DNA from: DATAES01 sp963721305
Lineage (GTDB): Bacteria > Actinomycetota > Acidimicrobiia > Acidimicrobiales > JACDCH01
Assembly (NCBI GenBank): GCA_963721305.1
Contig: CAVRIR010000003.1
Coordinates: 186,001 to 250,000 of the forward strand
DNA length: 64,000 nt
Direction of reading: 5' to 3'
Of the stretch, positions 17,336 through 27,640 are shown in pieces (position 1 is the stretch's first letter; each line of letters opens with the position of its first letter). Below the pieces are notes generated by a model that saw only the letters and a list, made by a program, of their open reading frames with translations, had not been told where the DNA came from and searched no databases. Position numbers and translations under genes: made by a program.

Positions 17336-19963
17336 GTGCCTTTCATCTACGCGTTCGACCACAAGCACCGGAAGCCTCCGATGGACATGAAGGATCTCCT
17401 CGGCGGCAAGGGGGCCAACCTGGCCGAGATGACCTCGGTGCTGGGGCTGCCGGTACCGGCTGGGTTCACGATCACCACGGACGCGTGCCGCGCCTACATG
17501 GCCGATGGCTGGCCGAACGGCCTCGACGGCGAGATCACCAAGCATCTCGCCGCGCTCGAAAAGACGATGGGCCGCAAGCTCGGCGACCCGGTCGACCCGC
17601 TGCTGGTGAGCGTTCGCTCGGGGGCCAAGTTCTCGATGCCCGGGATGATGGACACGGTCCTCAACCTCGGCCTCAACGACGAGTCGGTCGACGGACTGGC
17701 GAAGCAGACCGACGACGAGCGGTTCTCGTACGACTCGTACCGTCGATTCATCTCGATGTACGGCCGCATCGTGCTCGACATCGACGGCGAGCACTTCGAG
17801 CGACTCCTCGACACGGCGAAGGAGTGGGACGGGGTCCAGAGCGACTCTGAGGTGTCCGCCGAGACGTTGCGCCGCCTGTGTGATCGCTACAAGGACGTCG
17901 TCCGCCGCGAGACGGGCAAGGCCTTCCCGCAGGATCCGCTCGTGCAGTTGAAGGGTGCCGTCGAGGCGGTGTTTCGCAGCTGGAACGGCGCGCGTGCCAT
18001 CGCGTACCGCGTGCGCGAGCGCATCAGCCACGACCTCGGCACCGCGGTCAACGTCCAGGCGATGGTCTTCGGCAACCGCGACGACAACAGCGGCACGGGC
18101 GTCGGCTTCACCCGCAACGCGGCGACCGGCGAGAACAAGCCGTACGGCGACTTCCTCGTCAACGCGCAGGGCGAAGACGTCGTCGCCGGCATCCGCAACA
18201 CCGAAGACCTCGACGCGCTGGACACGCACTTCCCGGCCGTGCACAAGCAACTGCTCGACGTCTTCGCCAAGCTCGAGAGCCATTACCGCGACATGTGCGA
18301 CACCGAGTTCACCATCGACCAGGGCAAGCTCTGGATGTTGCAGACGCGGGTCGGCAAGCGCACCGGTACCGCCGCGTTGCGCATGGCCGTCGAGATGACC
18401 AAGGGTCGGAAGTGGAAGATCTCGAAGGAAGAGGCCGTGCTCCGCATCACGGAGGATCACCTCGATCAGGTGCTCCACCCGCAGTTCGCGACACAGGAGA
18501 ACGTCGTCATCGCGAAGGGGCTGGCGGCATCGCCGGGAGCAGCCGTCGGACGGGTCTACTTCTCCGCGGACGACGCCGCCGACGCCGCTGACCGTGGCGA
18601 GAAGGTGATCCTCGTCCGCACCGAGACGAGCCCAGAGGACGTGCACGGCATGATCGTGGCGGAGGGCATCCTGACCTCTCGCGGAGGACTCGTGAGCCAC
18701 GCCGCCGTCGTGGCACGTGGTTGGGGCAAGCCCGCCGTCGTCGGTGCCGAGTCCATCCGCATCGCACCGGGACGGTTCGTGGCCGGCGAGACCGTCGTCC
18801 ACGAAGGTGAGACCATCTCGCTCGACGGCTCGACCGGCAGCGTGGTGCTCGGCGAGGTCGCGCTCTCGTCAGCCGAGCCGCCGGAGGAGTTCAAGACCAT
18901 CCTGTCGTGGGCCGACGACATCCGCCGCGGTCATCTCCAAGTGCGTGCCAACGCCGACAACGGTCCTGATGCGGCGAACGCTCGCCAGTTCGGTGCCGAG
19001 GGCATCGGCTTGTGCCGTACCGAGCACATGTTCCTCGGTGAAGACCGGTTGCCGGTCGTGCGCCGCATGATCCTGGCCGACACCGCCACCGAGGAAGAAG
19101 CCGCGCTCGAGGAGCTACGCGTCGTGCAGAAGGCCGACTTCGAGGAGATCCTCGAAGCGATGGACGGCTTGCCGGTCACGGTTCGCCTCCTCGACCCGCC
19201 GCTGCACGAGTTCCTGCCGTCGACGGAGGAGCTCGCGATCAAGGAGGCGACCGAAGGGCTCACCGACGAAGAAGCCGAGCTGTTCGAAGCGGCCAAGCAG
19301 TGGCACGAGTTCAACCCGATGCTCGGCACGCGCGGCATCCGTCTCGGCGTCGTCAAGCCGGGCCTCTACGCGATGCAGGTCCGTGCCTTGATGGAGGCTG
19401 CTGCCGAGTGGGTGAAGAAGGGCGGCCATCCGATCATCGAGATCATGATCCCGCTCACCATCACGCAACCCGAACTGACGATGGCGCGCGGTTGGTGCGA
19501 GGCGGCCATCGAAGAGGCGCAGCGCTCGACGAAGCACAAGCTCGACGTCACGATCGGCACGATGATCGAGACGCCCCGCGCCTGCATCCGCGCCGATGAC
19601 ATCGCGATCGAGGCGGACTTCTTCAGCTTCGGTACCAACGACCTGACGCAGATGACGCTCGGCTTCAGCCGTGACGACGTCGAAGGCCGGATGATGGAGG
19701 CGTATCTCGAGCACGGGCTGCTGAAGCGCAATCCGTTCGAGACGCTCGACGCCCACGGCGTGTTCGAGCTGGTCAAGATGGGAGCGAAACGGGGGCGTGC
19801 CACCCGGCGCGATCTCAAGCTCGGCGTCTGCGGTGAGCACGGCGGCGATCCCGAGTCGATCCAGCTGTTCTACGACGCGGGCCTCGACTACGTGTCGTGC
19901 TCGCCGTTCCGGGTGCCGATCGCCCGGTTGGCGGCGGCGCAAGCGGTGCTGAACAACAACTGA
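17336..19963 (+). CDS. ppdK: Pyruvate, phosphate dikinase
   Basis: PPDK interconverts pyruvate + ATP + Pi and PEP + AMP + PPi. The 875-residue length matches the family. The N-terminal ATP-grasp part shows Leu-Leu-Gly-Gly-Lys-Gly-Ala-Asn-Leu-Ala-Glu-Met. The phosphohistidine domain has Gly-Gly-Leu-Val-Ser-His-Ala-Ala-Val-Val-Ala-Arg with the catalytic His near residue 454. The TIM-barrel PEP domain has Gly-Thr-Asn-Asp-Leu-Thr-Gln and Cys-Gly-Glu-His-Gly-Gly-Asp. The start is GTG 17336. Most enzymes have Gly-Gly-Met-Thr-Ser-His; the Leu-Val variant here is mild. Confidence 0.93.
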   Translation: MPFIYAFDHKHRKPPMDMKDLLGGKGANLAEMTSVLGLPVPAGFTITTDACRAYMADGWPNGLDGEITKHLAALEKTMGRKLGDPVDPLLVSVRSGAKFSMPGMMDTVLNLGLNDESVDGLAKQTDDERFSYDSYRRFISMYGRIVLDIDGEHFERLLDTAKEWDGVQSDSEVSAETLRRLCDRYKDVVRRETGKAFPQDPLVQLKGAVEAVFRSWNGARAIAYRVRERISHDLGTAVNVQAMVFGNRDDNSGTGVGFTRNAATGENKPYGDFLVNAQGEDVVAGIRNTEDLDALDTHFPAVHKQLLDVFAKLESHYRDMCDTEFTIDQGKLWMLQTRVGKRTGTAALRMAVEMTKGRKWKISKEEAVLRITEDHLDQVLHPQFATQENVVIAKGLAASPGAAVGRVYFSADDAADAADRGEKVILVRTETSPEDVHGMIVAEGILTSRGGLVSHAAVVARGWGKPAVVGAESIRIAPGRFVAGETVVHEGETISLDGSTGSVVLGEVALSSAEPPEEFKTILSWADDIRRGHLQVRANADNGPDAANARQFGAEGIGLCRTEHMFLGEDRLPVVRRMILADTATEEEAALEELRVVQKADFEEILEAMDGLPVTVRLLDPPLHEFLPSTEELAIKEATEGLTDEEAELFEAAKQWHEFNPMLGTRGIRLGVVKPGLYAMQVRALMEAAAEWVKKGGHPIIEIMIPLTITQPELTMARGWCEAAIEEAQRSTKHKLDVTIGTMIETPRACIRADDIAIEADFFSFGTNDLTQMTLGFSRDDVEGRMMEAYLEHGLLKRNPFETLDAHGVFELVKMGAKRGRATRRDLKLGVCGEHGGDPESIQLFYDAGLDYVSCSPFRVPIARLAAAQAVLNNN

Positions 19964-19965
19964 TC

Positions 19966-20955
19966 GTGCCGGCAGCACTGGTTGCCGCCGCAGCCTCAGA
20001 CGACAGCTTCTCCAGCTTTCACGTCACGGCCCTCGAATGGGTGGCCTTTCTCGTGCTGGTCACCGTGCTGCTGCTGGTCGACCTGCTCGTCCTGCACCGC
20101 AAGCCGCACGTCATTCGGGTGCGCGAAGCGGCGATCGAAACGTCGGTGTGGGTGGCGATCGGCCTGTGCTTCGGGCTCGCGATCCTCGGTCTGCACGGCG
20201 CGCAGGCTGCCGGCGAGTACTGGACCGGCTACCTGCTCGAGCTGAGCCTGAGCGTCGACAACGTGTTCGTGTGGGCGGTGATCCTCACGTTCTTCGTCGT
20301 GCCGGCGGAGTACCAGTTCCGTGTCCTGTTCTGGGGCGTGTTCGGCGCGCTCGTGTTGCGCGCCATCTTCATCTTCGCCGGCGTCGCGCTGATCGAGGAG
20401 TTCTCCTTCGTCCTCTACATCTTCGGCGTGATCCTCCTGTACTCCGCGTGGAAGATCGCGCGGCACGACGAGAACGAAGCGGTCGATCTCGAGAAGAGCC
20501 GCACGTTGACGATCGTGCGCAAGTTCATCCCGTCGACGACGGAGTACGACGGCCAGAAGCTCTTCACTCGTCAGAACGGCAAGCGGCTGGCGACCCCGTT
20601 GTTCGTGGTGCTGGTGCTCATCGAGTCGACCGACCTCGTCTTCGCCATCGACTCGGTGCCCGCAGTGCTCGCCGTCGCCCGCGAGCAGTTCATCGTGTTC
20701 AGCTCGAATGCCTTCGCCATCCTCGGTCTGCGATCGATGTACTTCCTGCTCGCAGGAGCGAAGGATCGGTTCCGCTATCTGAACCTCGGGCTCGGCATCA
20801 TCCTCGCGTCGGTCGGCATCAAGATGCTGTTGTCCAACGTCGTCCACATCCCTGCGGTCGTTTCGCTCGGGATCATCGTCGTGGTGCTAGCGGTGACGGT
20901 GTGGGCGTCCATGCTCGCCGACCGACGCGACGCGCGAGCTGCCGATAACGACTAA
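19966..20955 (+). CDS. TerC-family integral membrane protein
   Basis: The 329-residue protein has about nine hydrophobic segments and the TerC signatures Glu-Leu-Ser-Leu-Ser-Val-Asp-Asn-Val-Phe-Val-Trp near residue 85 and Glu-Ser-Thr-Asp-Leu-Val-Phe-Ala-Ile-Asp-Ser-Val-Pro-Ala near 220. Family members are linked to tellurite resistance and to manganese export during metallation of exported proteins. Gene start is the GTG at 19966, two bases after the ppdK stop. No ter operon is present, so a general metal-homeostasis role is more likely than tellurite resistance. Confidence 0.85.
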   Translation: MPAALVAAAASDDSFSSFHVTALEWVAFLVLVTVLLLVDLLVLHRKPHVIRVREAAIETSVWVAIGLCFGLAILGLHGAQAAGEYWTGYLLELSLSVDNVFVWAVILTFFVVPAEYQFRVLFWGVFGALVLRAIFIFAGVALIEEFSFVLYIFGVILLYSAWKIARHDENEAVDLEKSRTLTIVRKFIPSTTEYDGQKLFTRQNGKRLATPLFVVLVLIESTDLVFAIDSVPAVLAVAREQFIVFSSNAFAILGLRSMYFLLAGAKDRFRYLNLGLGIILASVGIKMLLSNVVHIPAVVSLGIIVVVLAVTVWASMLADRRDARAADND

Positions 20956-20965
20956 AGAAGTCGTC

Positions 20966-21202
20966 GTGGCGCTGGGCGAGCTGCGCGTCCGCCTCTTCGG
21001 CGGCCTCGAGGTCGATGGAATCAGCGCGCGTGAGCTCGGCAGCCTGGTGGGTCACGGCGGAGCTCGCCGCGGCACGCGGGAGGATCGCTGGTGGAGCGCC
21101 GCAGAACGCCGCGCCGGCGCGCTGATCACCAACGCGGGCGAGCACGCGGAGACGTTGCAGCAGTGGGTTGCGTCGAAGTTCAGCGCGCTCGGGCGACGAT
21201 GA
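20966..21202 (+). CDS. Short hypothetical protein with AfsR/SARP-like first 25 residues
   Basis: The frame encodes 78 residues from a GTG, 10 bp after terC. Its opening (Glu-Leu-Arg-Val-Arg-Leu-Phe-Gly-Gly-Leu-Glu-Val-Asp-Gly, then Glu-Leu-Gly-Ser) looks like the start of a SARP/AfsR-type regulator DNA-binding domain. What follows does not resemble that domain, and the 3' end overlaps the convergent methyltransferase gene. It is most likely the stub of a deleted regulator, or not a gene at all. Confidence 0.3.
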   Translation: MALGELRVRLFGGLEVDGISARELGSLVGHGGARRGTREDRWWSAAERRAGALITNAGEHAETLQQWVASKFSALGRR

Positions 21203-21971
21203 AGATGACTCGCCGCACGAGCGGTTCGGGATCGGGTCCGAGCAGCTCGGTCGCTCGCCGTTCGAGCGCCGCCCGCTCCTGATCGTCGAGCTCGCTGACG
21301 AACGGCGCCGACTGCGCCATGCCGAGGCGCCAGCGGACGAGCTGATCGCGGCCCAGTTCGGGAAACGGGACCTCGTCGCGCTCGACGGCCAATGGCTCCA
21401 TGCCGCCGCGCTCGACGGCCGCAGCTGCGTCGGTCGGGGTTCCCCACGCGGCCATGGCCGCCTTCACCTGCGGATACCACGGCGGCATCTCCCATCCGAA
21501 TTCGCGCAAGGCAGCTTCGACCGCGTGCTTGACCGGATGATCGTCGTCCTTCGCGTACGTCGAGGCGAGGAGGAAGCCGTCGGTGCGCAGTACGTCAGCG
21601 ACTTCTCGGACACCCGCAGCGGGGTCGTCGAGGTGGTTCAACGAGAACGCGGCGACGACGAGGTCGAACGCGTCGCGCCGCATGGGCAGGGCAACGGCGT
21701 CCGCGACGACACCGGGCGGACGGGCGGCGCGATCGGACTGCAACATGCCAAGGGCGCGGTCGACGGCCGTCACGCGAGCGGCGGCCGCGAGCGCCGGGCG
21801 TGACGCCGCGCCGGTGCCCGCACCGAGATCGAGCAACCTCGCGCCCCGCAATGGAAGAGGTGATCGCGCGAGCAACAGCTCCGCCATCGTCCCGTAGATG
21901 CGGATCGGTCCGTCGGCCCACGCCTGTGCCCCCGTCGAGTAGGCGTCGGCGACGTCGTTCCGCTCGTTCAC
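21180..21971 (-). CDS. SAM-dependent methyltransferase (UbiE/Methyltransf_11 type)
   Basis: The 263-residue protein contains motif I Leu-Leu-Asp-Leu-Gly-Ala-Gly-Thr-Gly near residues 44-52, motif II Val-Thr-Ala-Val-Asp-Arg near 65, and motif III with Phe-Asp-Leu-Val-Val-Ala-Ala-Phe-Ser-Leu-Asn-His-Leu near 104. This is the type 11 methyltransferase pattern; the substrate is unknown. The start is GTG 21971, which overlaps the stop of the upstream phosphotransferase gene (GTGA), so the two form a coupled pair. Confidence 0.78.
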   Translation of the reverse strand: MNERNDVADAYSTGAQAWADGPIRIYGTMAELLLARSPLPLRGARLLDLGAGTGAASRPALAAAARVTAVDRALGMLQSDRAARPPGVVADAVALPMRRDAFDLVVAAFSLNHLDDPAAGVREVADVLRTDGFLLASTYAKDDDHPVKHAVEAALREFGWEMPPWYPQVKAAMAAWGTPTDAAAAVERGGMEPLAVERDEVPFPELGRDQLVRWRLGMAQSAPFVSELDDQERAALERRATELLGPDPEPLVRRVIFIVARAR

Positions 21972-22996
21972 AGGCACGCGATTCCTTCTCGGCTTCGATC
22001 GCACCACCAGCGGAACTCGTCGTCGTCACCGAGAGCCTTCTCCCAACCGAAGACGACGAGGATGGCGAGCAGTGAGAGCGTGAGCTGTCGGTCGAACCAA
22101 GCGGTCGTGTCGATGCCGTTGGTCTCGAGTGACGAGCGGAACCGTTCGATCGTCGCTTCCTTCGACATGGGTAACCGTGCGCGGTTCAGCGCGAGGTACC
22201 AGGCGAGCTCGTAGCAGCACGGACTCTGACCGGGATAGGTCCAGTCGATGAGGACGGTGCGGCCGTCCGCGGCGATGCCGAGGTTGCCGAGCTTCCAATC
22301 GCCGTGGACGAACGTCAGCGGTGTCTCCTGCACGGCGGCCACGAGCGGCGCTGCGTCACGGCGGAGGCTTTCGATGTTCGTGACCAGATCCGCGGGCGCG
22401 CGCTCGCCGAACCGCTGCCAGCCGTCGAAGGCGATCTTGGGCACAGGGTCCGGCCATCCCCGCTCCTGCTCGACGGCGAGCGACGCGTGGTTGAACCACG
22501 TCCAGCGGCTGTCGAGTGGGACGAGGCCGACGTCGTCCGTCCAGCCCCACATGCGAGCGGAGAGCGCCGCGAGGTCGTCGATCAGCGTCACGTGTTGCTC
22601 GGTGGTGAGCAAGTCGTCGCCGGGCGGCACCATGGCGTCGCTGAGATCGCGCATGAGGATCGCCGCCCCCCAGCCGTTGCGCCCCAGTCCGGCGGCGACC
22701 GCGACGACGCCGTGGTCGATGCGGTCAGGCAAGACGTCCATCAGGCCGGCTTGCCACACCTGCACGGGATGGTTGCCGATGTCGCCGTTGAACCGCATCG
22801 TCCAGTCGTCGTCGATGTGCACGTGCTTGACGATGAGCGGCTCGCCGTCGATGACGACACGCTCGAAGAGCGAGCCCGACTTCCCGTCCGTCGTACCGAA
22901 GGGTTCACGACTGGTGGCGCCGGCGAGCAGCTCCTCGACCGAGCCGACGGTCGGCCGTGGACGAAGCGGCGCCGGGGAAGTCACGTCAACCATCAT
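21968..22996 (-). CDS. Aminoglycoside phosphotransferase (APH)-family kinase
   Basis: The 342-residue protein has the APH/choline kinase fold. The catalytic loop Phe-Val-His-Gly-Asp-Trp-Lys-Leu-Gly-Asn lies near residues 223-232 and the metal-binding Leu-Ile-Asp-Trp near 245. This family phosphorylates small alcohols, sugars or antibiotics; nothing in the sequence fixes the substrate, so resistance should not be assumed. Start is ATG 22996 (a second ATG follows at once). It is coupled to a downstream methyltransferase and is divergent from the truncated methyltransferase-family gene. Confidence 0.75.
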   Translation of the reverse strand: MMVDVTSPAPLRPRPTVGSVEELLAGATSREPFGTTDGKSGSLFERVVIDGEPLIVKHVHIDDDWTMRFNGDIGNHPVQVWQAGLMDVLPDRIDHGVVAVAAGLGRNGWGAAILMRDLSDAMVPPGDDLLTTEQHVTLIDDLAALSARMWGWTDDVGLVPLDSRWTWFNHASLAVEQERGWPDPVPKIAFDGWQRFGERAPADLVTNIESLRRDAAPLVAAVQETPLTFVHGDWKLGNLGIAADGRTVLIDWTYPGQSPCCYELAWYLALNRARLPMSKEATIERFRSSLETNGIDTTAWFDRQLTLSLLAILVVFGWEKALGDDDEFRWWCDRSREGIACL

Positions 22997-23106
22997 GTCC
23001 TGACCTTGGGGGACGGGCCTTGCAGCGGCATTGCAGTCCGGGTGCAAGGGCGGTGCAGGGCACCGGGCGGACGTTGTGGTCACCCTCCACCGAAAGGACA
23101 ACCACG

Positions 23107-23676
23107 ATGGCAATCGACGAAGCGAAGCTCGACCAGTTCATCGGCCAGTTCGTCATCGACTTCGGTGCCGCCATGCACGCGGCGACCGTCGTGATCGGCG
23201 ACAAGCTCGGCCTCTACAAGGCGCTTGCGGACGCGGGCCCGTCGACCGCGGAGCAGCTCGCCCGCCGCACGTCCTACGACGGGCGGCTGGTGGAGGAGTG
23301 GCTGCGAGCGCAGTTCGTGAGCGGCTACTGCGAGTACGACCCGTCGACCGGCGCGTTCTCGCTCACCGACGAGCAGGCGGCCGTGCTCGCAGACGACTCC
23401 ACGCCGGCGTTCCTGGCCGACGGAGGCACCTGGCTGCTGGTCGAGCCGATGGCGATCGCCGGGCTCGAGAACAACGTCAATCCCGTGAGCCGGATCTTCT
23501 ACGCCGGCTCGGTCGGCATCTGCACGCCGGCGGCCGAGGCCCAGCCTGGCGGCTACGCGCTCGGCAACCAGGTGAGCGACGAGCAGTGGCAGACGTTGCT
23601 CGGCGACGCCGGGTTCGGCCACGTCCGCCGAGCGACCGAGACGCCCTTCAACCGGGTCTTCGAGGTCCGCAAGTAG
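23107..23676 (+). CDS. Methyltransferase-family protein lacking its SAM-binding core
   Basis: The 189-residue product matches the two ends of a ~350-residue actinobacterial methyltransferase family. Residues 1-103 are the N-terminal dimerisation/winged-helix part (Phe-Gly-Ala-Ala-Met-His-Ala-Ala-Thr-Val, Leu-Thr-Asp-Glu-Gln-Ala). Residues 104-189 are the C-terminal tail (Gly-Thr-Trp-Leu-Leu-Val-Glu-Pro, then Thr-Pro-Phe-Asn-Arg-Val-Phe-Glu-Val-Arg). The roughly 150-residue Rossmann core between, with the Gly-rich SAM motif, is absent, and the two halves join in frame at Ala-Asp-Gly-Gly-Thr. The gene has an ATG start and a GAAAGGA ribosome site. It should not be able to bind SAM. Confidence 0.7.
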   Translation: MAIDEAKLDQFIGQFVIDFGAAMHAATVVIGDKLGLYKALADAGPSTAEQLARRTSYDGRLVEEWLRAQFVSGYCEYDPSTGAFSLTDEQAAVLADDSTPAFLADGGTWLLVEPMAIAGLENNVNPVSRIFYAGSVGICTPAAEAQPGGYALGNQVSDEQWQTLLGDAGFGHVRRATETPFNRVFEVRK

Positions 23677-23689
23677 CGTCTGCAACGGC

Positions 23690-23739
23690 AATGTTGGATG
23701 GAAACGGGCGCTATGGCGCCCGTTTCTCCCCGGAGTTCG
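23690..23739 (+). repeat. Dispersed palindromic repeat, copy 3
   Basis: This copy lies 13 bp after the truncated methyltransferase gene and before dnaG. It runs from AATGTTGGATGGAAACGGG to CCCCGGAGTTCG. The central stem GAAACGGGCGC/GCGCCCGTTTC has a single C-to-T change next to the centre that still allows a G-U pair in RNA. Confidence 0.8.
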
Positions 23740-23806
23740 CGCTCGGGAGTGGGGCTGCGTGCCAGCACGTCCCGTCTCGGGACGCGCCCGCTACCGTCGA
23801 TCCCCA

Positions 23807-25563
23807 ATGGGCATCGTGGACGAGGACATCCAGCGCGTCCGCGATGCCGTCAACCTGCGCGACATCGTCTCGCAGTACGTGCAGCTCAAACGGGTGGGTC
23901 GGCGATGGGTCGGGCTGTGCCCGTTCCACGCGGAGAAGACCGGATCGTTCAACGTCAACGAAGAGAACGGTCTGTTCAAGTGCTTCGGCTGCGGCGTCGG
24001 AGGCGATGCCATCACCTTCGTGCGCGAGATCGAGCACCTCGACTTCGTCGGCGCGGTCGAGTGGTTGGCGGGCAAGGCCGGCATCAGGGTCCGCTACACC
24101 GAGCGTCGGGAGGACGAAGGGCGCAAGCGTCGTGGTGTGCTGCTCGACGCGATGGCGAAGGCGGTGGCGTGGTATCACGAGCGCCTGTTGCACGGCGCGG
24201 ACGCCGGTCAAGCGCGCGGCTACGTGCGGTCGCGCGGCATGGACGGCGACACCGTTCGCCACTACCAAGTCGGCTGGGCGCCCGGCGGCTGGGACGAGTT
24301 GGCGCGGGCCCTGCGCCTGCCGGACGACGTGCTCGTCGAGAGCGGTCTCGGCTTCCTGAACCGGCGCGGTGGCCAGACCGACGCCTTCCGTGGACGGCTG
24401 CTGTTCCCGATCTTCGACGTGAACGGCGATCCGGTCGCGTTCGGTGGCCGGATCCTGCCCGGCGGCGACGGGCCGAAGTACAAGAACTCGCCGGCGAGCA
24501 CCATCTACGACAAGTCGAAGGTGCTGTACGGGCTGAGCTGGGGCAAGAGCGAGATCGTCAATGCCGACGAGGCGATCGTGTGCGAGGGCTACACCGATGT
24601 GATCGGTTTCGCCTCCGCCGGCGTACCCCGGGCGGTCGCGACGTGTGGCACGGCGCTCACCGAGGAGCACCTCCGGCTGCTTCGCCGGTTCGCCAGGCGG
24701 GTCGTCCTCGCCTTCGATGCCGATGCCGCCGGGCAGAACGCCGCCGCCCGCTTCTACCAGTGGGAGCGCGATCTCGAGCTCGATGTCGCCGTGGCCGCGC
24801 TGCCGCCGGGCGTCGATCCCGGCGATCTCGCCTACCGCGATCCCGGCGCGCTGCAGAAGTCCGTAGTGGACGCGGTGCCGTTCCTCGGCTTTCGCGTGAA
24901 CCGCGCTCTGGACGCAGCGTCGCTCAGCTCGCCCGAAGGCCGCGCCCGCGCCGCGGAACAGGCACTCGCGGTGATCGCCGAGCATCCGAGCGAGCTCGTG
25001 CGCGATCAGTACCTGATGCAAGTTGCTGATCGCTGCCGTCTCTATCCCGATCAGTTGCGCGCGCGCCTGCGATCGCCGAACGCCGCGCGCGTTGCCGTCG
25101 ACCGTCCTTCCGTGCGCGCGACGCGCGTGTGGCTTCCGGACTCGCCAGAGGTCAACTCATTGCTCGCGTTGATCCATGCACCTGACGCGGTCGACGAGAT
25201 CATGATGCGCGATCCCGAGTTGACCGAGAGCATGTTCACCGACTTGAAGAACTTGGCCGCGTTTCGCGCGCTTGCATCGACTGCCACCGTCGAGGCTGCG
25301 ATCGCGGCGGCCGACCCTGGCGCAGCCGACTTGTTGTTGCAGTTGTCGGTCGCGGACTTCGACGGCGATCCGGAAGATGCGGTCGCTTCACTCGTCCGAG
25401 CGGCAACGCGGCGCGCCATCGTGGCCGCCGGCTCGACCTCGACGACGCCGATCGATCCTGCGGTACACACAGCACTGCTCGACATCAACGAACAAGCTTT
25501 GCGCGGAGTTGCGATCGAGCAGTTGCTAACGTGGTTGGGTTCGAGGAGCGAGGTATCGGGCGT

Positions 25564-25567
<4 letters not shown>
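23807..25567 (+). CDS. dnaG: DNA primase
   Basis: DnaG synthesises RNA primers at the replication fork. The 586-residue protein has the CHC2 zinc motif (Cys-Pro-Phe-His near residue 39, Cys-Phe-Gly-Cys near 59), the RNA polymerase domain, a Toprim domain with Glu-Gly-Tyr-Thr-Asp near 260 and Phe-Asp-Ala-Asp-Ala-Ala-Gly near 305, and a C-terminal helicase-interacting region. Start is ATG 23807. The stop overlaps the ATG of rpoD (ATGA), reproducing the classic macromolecular-synthesis operon order dnaG-rpoD without rpsU. Confidence 0.93.
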
Positions 25568-26943
<1,376 letters not shown>

Positions 26944-27207
26944 TCAGTTCACGTACGGCGCGGTGGGCGCCGTCGTCATTGTCGTCGTTGCCTCAGCCGT
27001 CTGGCCGGTCTGCGGCAACAGGTCACGGGCTCGCTCGACGGTGAGGTCGATCACGGCCTTGGCCTTCTCCGTGGCGGCCTCGGCAACGTCGCTCTCGCGT
27101 GCCTTCTGCAGCCACCGTTCCATCTGTTCGTACCGGCTCCGCCCTGCGCGCGCGCCGAAGTAGTAGCCGACCGCCAATCCCACCACGACACCGAATCGAA
27201 AGCGCAC
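26944..27207 (-). CDS. YtxH-like small membrane protein
   Basis: This 87-residue protein has one membrane segment at the N-terminus (about residues 5-20, Val-Val-Val-Gly-Leu-Ala-Val-Gly-Tyr-Tyr-Phe-Gly), followed by Arg-Ala-Gly-Arg and an amphipathic helix rich in Glu, Lys and Ala, then a Thr-rich tail. The layout resembles YtxH/gas-vesicle-protein-like stress proteins of unknown function. It starts at GTG and is convergent with rpoD. Confidence 0.6.
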   Translation of the reverse strand: MRFRFGVVVGLAVGYYFGARAGRSRYEQMERWLQKARESDVAEAATEKAKAVIDLTVERARDLLPQTGQTAEATTTMTTAPTAPYVN

Positions 27208-27250
27208 CTTGCCCCTCTCACTGTCACACCCCGCCCGGATACTTGTCCCC

Positions 27251-27451
27251 GTGGGCTACCGCGGCAAGACGGACGAGCAGAATCGGGCTCGGTTGCTGCG
27301 CGCCGAAGTCGTCGGTGATCCTCACGGGCGCCCGGCCATCGTCTACAACTGTGCGACGACGCATCGGACGGCGATGGGGCTGGTAGCCGCGCTGCTATCC
27401 TGCGACGTTCCGTTCCGGGGTGGTGAAATCGGCATCACAGCGGACTGTTAA
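27251..27451 (+). pseudogene. Possible N-terminal remnant of an HTH protein, running into tRNA-Asn
   Basis: From GTG 27251 the frame reads Val-Gly-Tyr-Arg-Gly-Lys-Thr-Asp-Glu-Gln-Asn-Arg-Ala-Arg and Leu-Leu-Arg-Ala-Glu. From memory this resembles the conserved opening of small actinobacterial HTH proteins. The similarity ends there, and the frame runs on through the first 38 bases of tRNA-Asn, so a full gene is not present. This is a weak call. Confidence 0.22.
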
Positions 27452-27485
27452 TCCGTATTTCTGGGTTCGAGTCCCAGCCCCGGAG
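27414..27485 (+). tRNA. tRNA-Asn (anticodon GTT)
   Basis: A 72-base cloverleaf: acceptor TCCGGGG pairs with CCCCGGA at the 3' end, the anticodon loop CTGTTAA gives GTT, and the T arm contains GGTTCGAGTCC. No CCA is encoded. It lies 22 bp upstream of tRNA-Met. Confidence 0.92.
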
Positions 27486-27507
27486 CTCCGGGCTACGTTG
27501 CCCAACG

Positions 27508-27580
27508 GGGCTCGTAGCTCAGTGGTGAGAGCAGGGGACTCATAATCCTTCGGTCGCAGGTTCGATCCCTGCCGAGCCCA
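27508..27580 (+). tRNA. tRNA-Met (anticodon CAT), integration target
   Basis: A 73-base cloverleaf: acceptor GGGCTCG pairs with CGAGCCC, the D arm has TAGCTCAGTGG, the anticodon loop is CTCATAA, and the T stem is GCAGG/CCTGC. An elongator Met tRNA is likely, but a CAT anticodon is also used by lysidine-modified tRNA-Ile2, which I cannot exclude. Its 3' 45 bases are duplicated at 31659-31703, marking it as the attachment site of an integrative element. Confidence 0.9.
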
Positions 27581-27581
27581 C
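27537..27581 (+). repeat. attL: 3' part of tRNA-Met
   Basis: This 45-bp stretch runs from the anticodon stem of tRNA-Met to one base past its 3' end. It matches 31659-31703 at 43 of 45 positions. The two differences (C at 27557, G at 27571) are paired with each other in the T stem, so both copies keep base pairing. Confidence 0.85.
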
Positions 27582-27640
27582 GGTCCCTACCAGCCTGTTT
27601 GTGACTTGTCGGCCGCGCTCGATTGCCTGGATCGAGCCGT

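Noticed and set aside
19966..20955. Tellurite-resistance locus
   Set aside because: Only TerC is present; no other ter genes or transporter are seen, so a general metal-homeostasis role is more likely.
21968..22996. Antibiotic-resistance kinase
   Set aside because: The APH fold is shared by many small-molecule kinases and nothing points to an antibiotic substrate.
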